Notes under the pieces: model-generated | What the model was told of the DNA's origin: nothing | Databases searched by the model: none | What the model saw: the letters and a program-made list of their open reading frames with translations, nothing else | Origin: an uncultured Frankineae bacterium | Lineage (GTDB): Bacteria; Actinomycetota; Actinomycetes; Mycobacteriales; SCTD01 | Length of the DNA: 8,215 bases | Reading direction: 5' to 3' | NCBI GenBank assembly: GCA_902805805.1 | Contig: CADCUE010000215.1 | Span: 1-8,215, forward strand | Shown here: positions 7,238-8,215 of the stretch, one piece after another | How positions within the stretch are numbered: the stretch's first letter is position 1 | Layout: the number at the start of each line of letters is the position of its first letter | Made by a program: the position numbers and the translations under genes

Positions 7238-7605
7238 CCCGGGTCGTCTTCGAGTACGCGCTGGTCCGCGCGGCACCTCGGGTGGACCGCGGGGAGTGCG
7301 TCAACGTCGGCGTGGTCCTGTACTGCCAGTCCCGGGACTTCCTGGCCGTGCAGGTGCACGTCGACGAGCAGCGGCTGCGGGTGCTCGACGGCGCGGTCGA
7401 CGTCGAGGGCGTCGTCGGCGCGGCGACCGCGCTGCAGCGCACCTGCGAGGGGCAGGGCCCGGCCGGTGGGACGTCGCTGGGGCAGCGGTTCCGCTGGCTC
7501 ACCGCGCCGCGCAGCACCGTGGTGCACACCGGTCCGGTGCACAGCGGGCTGACCGAGGACCCCGGGGCCGAGCTCAGCCGGCTGGTCGACGTCCTGGTGC
7601 GCTGA
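7234..7605 (+). CDS. DUF3037 family protein, coupled to the HipA-like kinase
   Basis: A 123-residue protein of unknown function. The N-terminal block FEYALVRAAPRVDRGECVNVGVVLYC (6-31), and the later RFRWLTAPRSTVVHTGPVHSGLTEDPGAELSRLVDVLV, match DUF3037, a family of small proteins often encoded beside HipA-like kinases. There is no signal peptide or membrane segment. The start GTG at 7234-7236 overlaps the kinase stop in a GTGA, which I prefer for its coupling; an in-frame GTG at 7225 would add three residues. No good ribosome binding site precedes either, consistent with reinitiation after the kinase. Tight coupling suggests the two proteins act together, perhaps as partner or regulator and kinase, but this is inference. 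The stop codon lies inside the first copy of a tandem duplication. Confidence 0.85.
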   Translation: MTRVVFEYALVRAAPRVDRGECVNVGVVLYCQSRDFLAVQVHVDEQRLRVLDGAVDVEGVVGAATALQRTCEGQGPAGGTSLGQRFRWLTAPRSTVVHTGPVHSGLTEDPGAELSRLVDVLVR

Positions 7606-7686
7606 GGGCAGGCCGAGCGTCGGCGGCGCGTCAGGAGCTGCCGCTGAGGGTCAGGCCGACCGTCGGCGGCGCGTCATCAGCATGCC
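7601..7686. repeat. Imperfect tandem duplication across two convergent gene ends
   Basis: Copy A (7601-7642) and copy B (7643-7686) both begin GCTGAGGG and share a core GTCGGCGGCGCGTCA. They differ by three substitutions and two single-base indels. Copy A contains the DUF3037 stop codon. Copy B contains the last codons and stop of the minus-strand surface protein, including its Arg tail. Copy A on the minus strand is thus a decayed copy of that gene's 3' end. Each copy can form a small hairpin: GCCGA/TCGGC with a 3-base loop at 7612-7624, and the palindrome GCCGAC-C-GTCGGC at 7655-7667. These could act as terminators for the converging transcripts. Confidence 0.85.
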
Positions 7687-8215
7687 GCTGAGCATCGCCG
7701 ACAGCGCAAAGGCAGCGGGCACCAGATCGGCCACCGGGTCGGCGGTCATGGTCGTGGCCAGCCGCGGGGCGGCCAGCGCCGGCTGCTCGCTGTCGACGGC
7801 GGCGCTGACCGGGGTCGGCAGCAGCACCTCCAGCGCCGACGGCTGCTCCTGCGCGGTGCCGGACAACGCCGGCGAGGCGCCGACCGGCGGGGCGATGACC
7901 GGCGCCGGCACCGGTGTGGACGCCGTCGGAGGGTCGAGCGGTGCGGCCGTCGGCAGGGACGACAGGGTGAGCAAGCCGGTCGTCCCCGTGCCGCGGAACA
8001 GGCTTTCGAGAGACGGTGCTCCTGCGCCGTCGACCGACGGCTGGCTGGTGCCTGCGGCAGGCGCGGGAGAAGCGGCGACCGGCGCGGCTGCGCCGCCGGA
8101 GGGCGCGTCGGGAGCCGGTGCCCACGGCGCCGCGGGAGCCGTCGGCGTCGGTGGGAGCGTCGGTCCGGCTGCCGGAGGCGCCGTCGGGGCGGGAGCGGCG
8201 ACGGGGTCGACCTCG
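7651..8215 (-). CDS. Pro/Ala-rich surface protein with C-terminal membrane anchor (C-terminal part)
   Basis: The reading frame is open from the window's right edge to the TGA at 7651-7653, giving 187 visible residues; the start lies outside. A TTG inside (7974) that could be taken as a start is only an internal Leu codon. Residues 1-110 are dominated by Pro, Ala, Thr and Ser, the composition of an extended cell-wall-spanning stalk. Residues 161-180 (VADLVPAAFALSAMLSGMLM) form a probable membrane segment, followed at once by TRRRRSA. This layout, with a hydrophobic segment and then an Arg tail at the very C-terminus, resembles sortase substrates and other C-terminally anchored actinobacterial surface proteins, but no LPXTG motif is seen before the segment; the nearest is LPTP (132-135). 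I do not recognise a named family. Low-complexity Pro/Ala sequence in GC-rich DNA also appears in wrong frames, but the clean C-terminal anchor and intact frame support this one. Confidence 0.72.
   Translation of the reverse strand, partial: EVDPVAAPAPTAPPAAGPTLPPTPTAPAAPWAPAPDAPSGGAAAPVAASPAPAAGTSQPSVDGAGAPSLESLFRGTGTTGLLTLSSLPTAAPLDPPTASTPVPAPVIAPPVGASPALSGTAQEQPSALEVLLPTPVSAAVDSEQPALAAPRLATTMTADPVADLVPAAFALSAMLSGMLMTRRRRSA

Noticed and set aside
7143..7691. Plus-strand frame covering the DUF3037 gene
   Set aside because: Arg/Gly/Ala-rich out-of-frame translation of the DUF3037 gene; the frame at 7234-7605 has clear family conservation instead.
7631..8125. Second minus-strand frame overlapping the surface-protein gene
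   Set aside because: Arg-rich, no coherent membrane or domain structure; the overlapping frame ending at 7651 gives a sensible Pro/Ala stalk, membrane segment and Arg tail, and stays open to the window edge.

Overview
The window is about 8.2 kb of very GC-rich DNA. It has strong G/C preference at third codon positions, many GTG starts, GGAGG-type ribosome binding sites and few plausible sigma-70 boxes. This points to a chromosomal segment of a high-GC actinomycete (Actinomycetota). I cannot fix the genus. Protein families and gene order look like ordinary actinobacterial core and accessory genes. I see no tRNA, rRNA, insertion sequence, phage gene or CRISPR array.

Layout. (1) Positions 1-1017, minus strand: a two-gene operon of a HAD-family beta-phosphoglucomutase-like enzyme and the first 94 residues of a GH65 disaccharide phosphorylase, joined by a 4-base GTGA stop/start overlap. 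The phosphorylase would release beta-glucose 1-phosphate and the mutase would convert it to glucose 6-phosphate. (2) Positions 1084-4953, plus strand, divergent: a full-length HrpA-type DEAH RNA helicase of 1289 residues. (3) Positions 4954-5160: a compact intergenic region with three tandem 29-base repeats that can fold into hairpins, a perfect 10-bp stem-loop that is a likely terminator, and a structured leader just before the next ribosome binding site. (4) Positions 5161-6126, plus strand: a lipoprotein L,D-transpeptidase with a Ser/Pro repeat linker, a peptidoglycan-binding domain and a YkuD catalytic domain. (5) Positions 6187-6393, minus strand: a small DUF4177 protein. (6) Positions 6491-7605, plus strand: a translationally coupled pair, a minimal HipA-like kinase and a DUF3037 protein. 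(7) Positions 7651-8215, minus strand: the C-terminal 187 residues of a Pro/Ala-rich surface protein with a C-terminal membrane anchor.

The genes fall into separate functions: disaccharide phosphorolysis, RNA helicase and translation quality control, cell-wall cross-linking or anchoring, and a kinase module of unknown role. The parts most worth following up are the HipA-like/DUF3037 pair, which has no HipB-type DNA-binding partner in view; the 29-base hairpin repeats after hrpA; and a tandem duplication of about 43 bases that covers the convergent 3' ends of the DUF3037 gene and the surface-protein gene. None of these by itself proves a new system.
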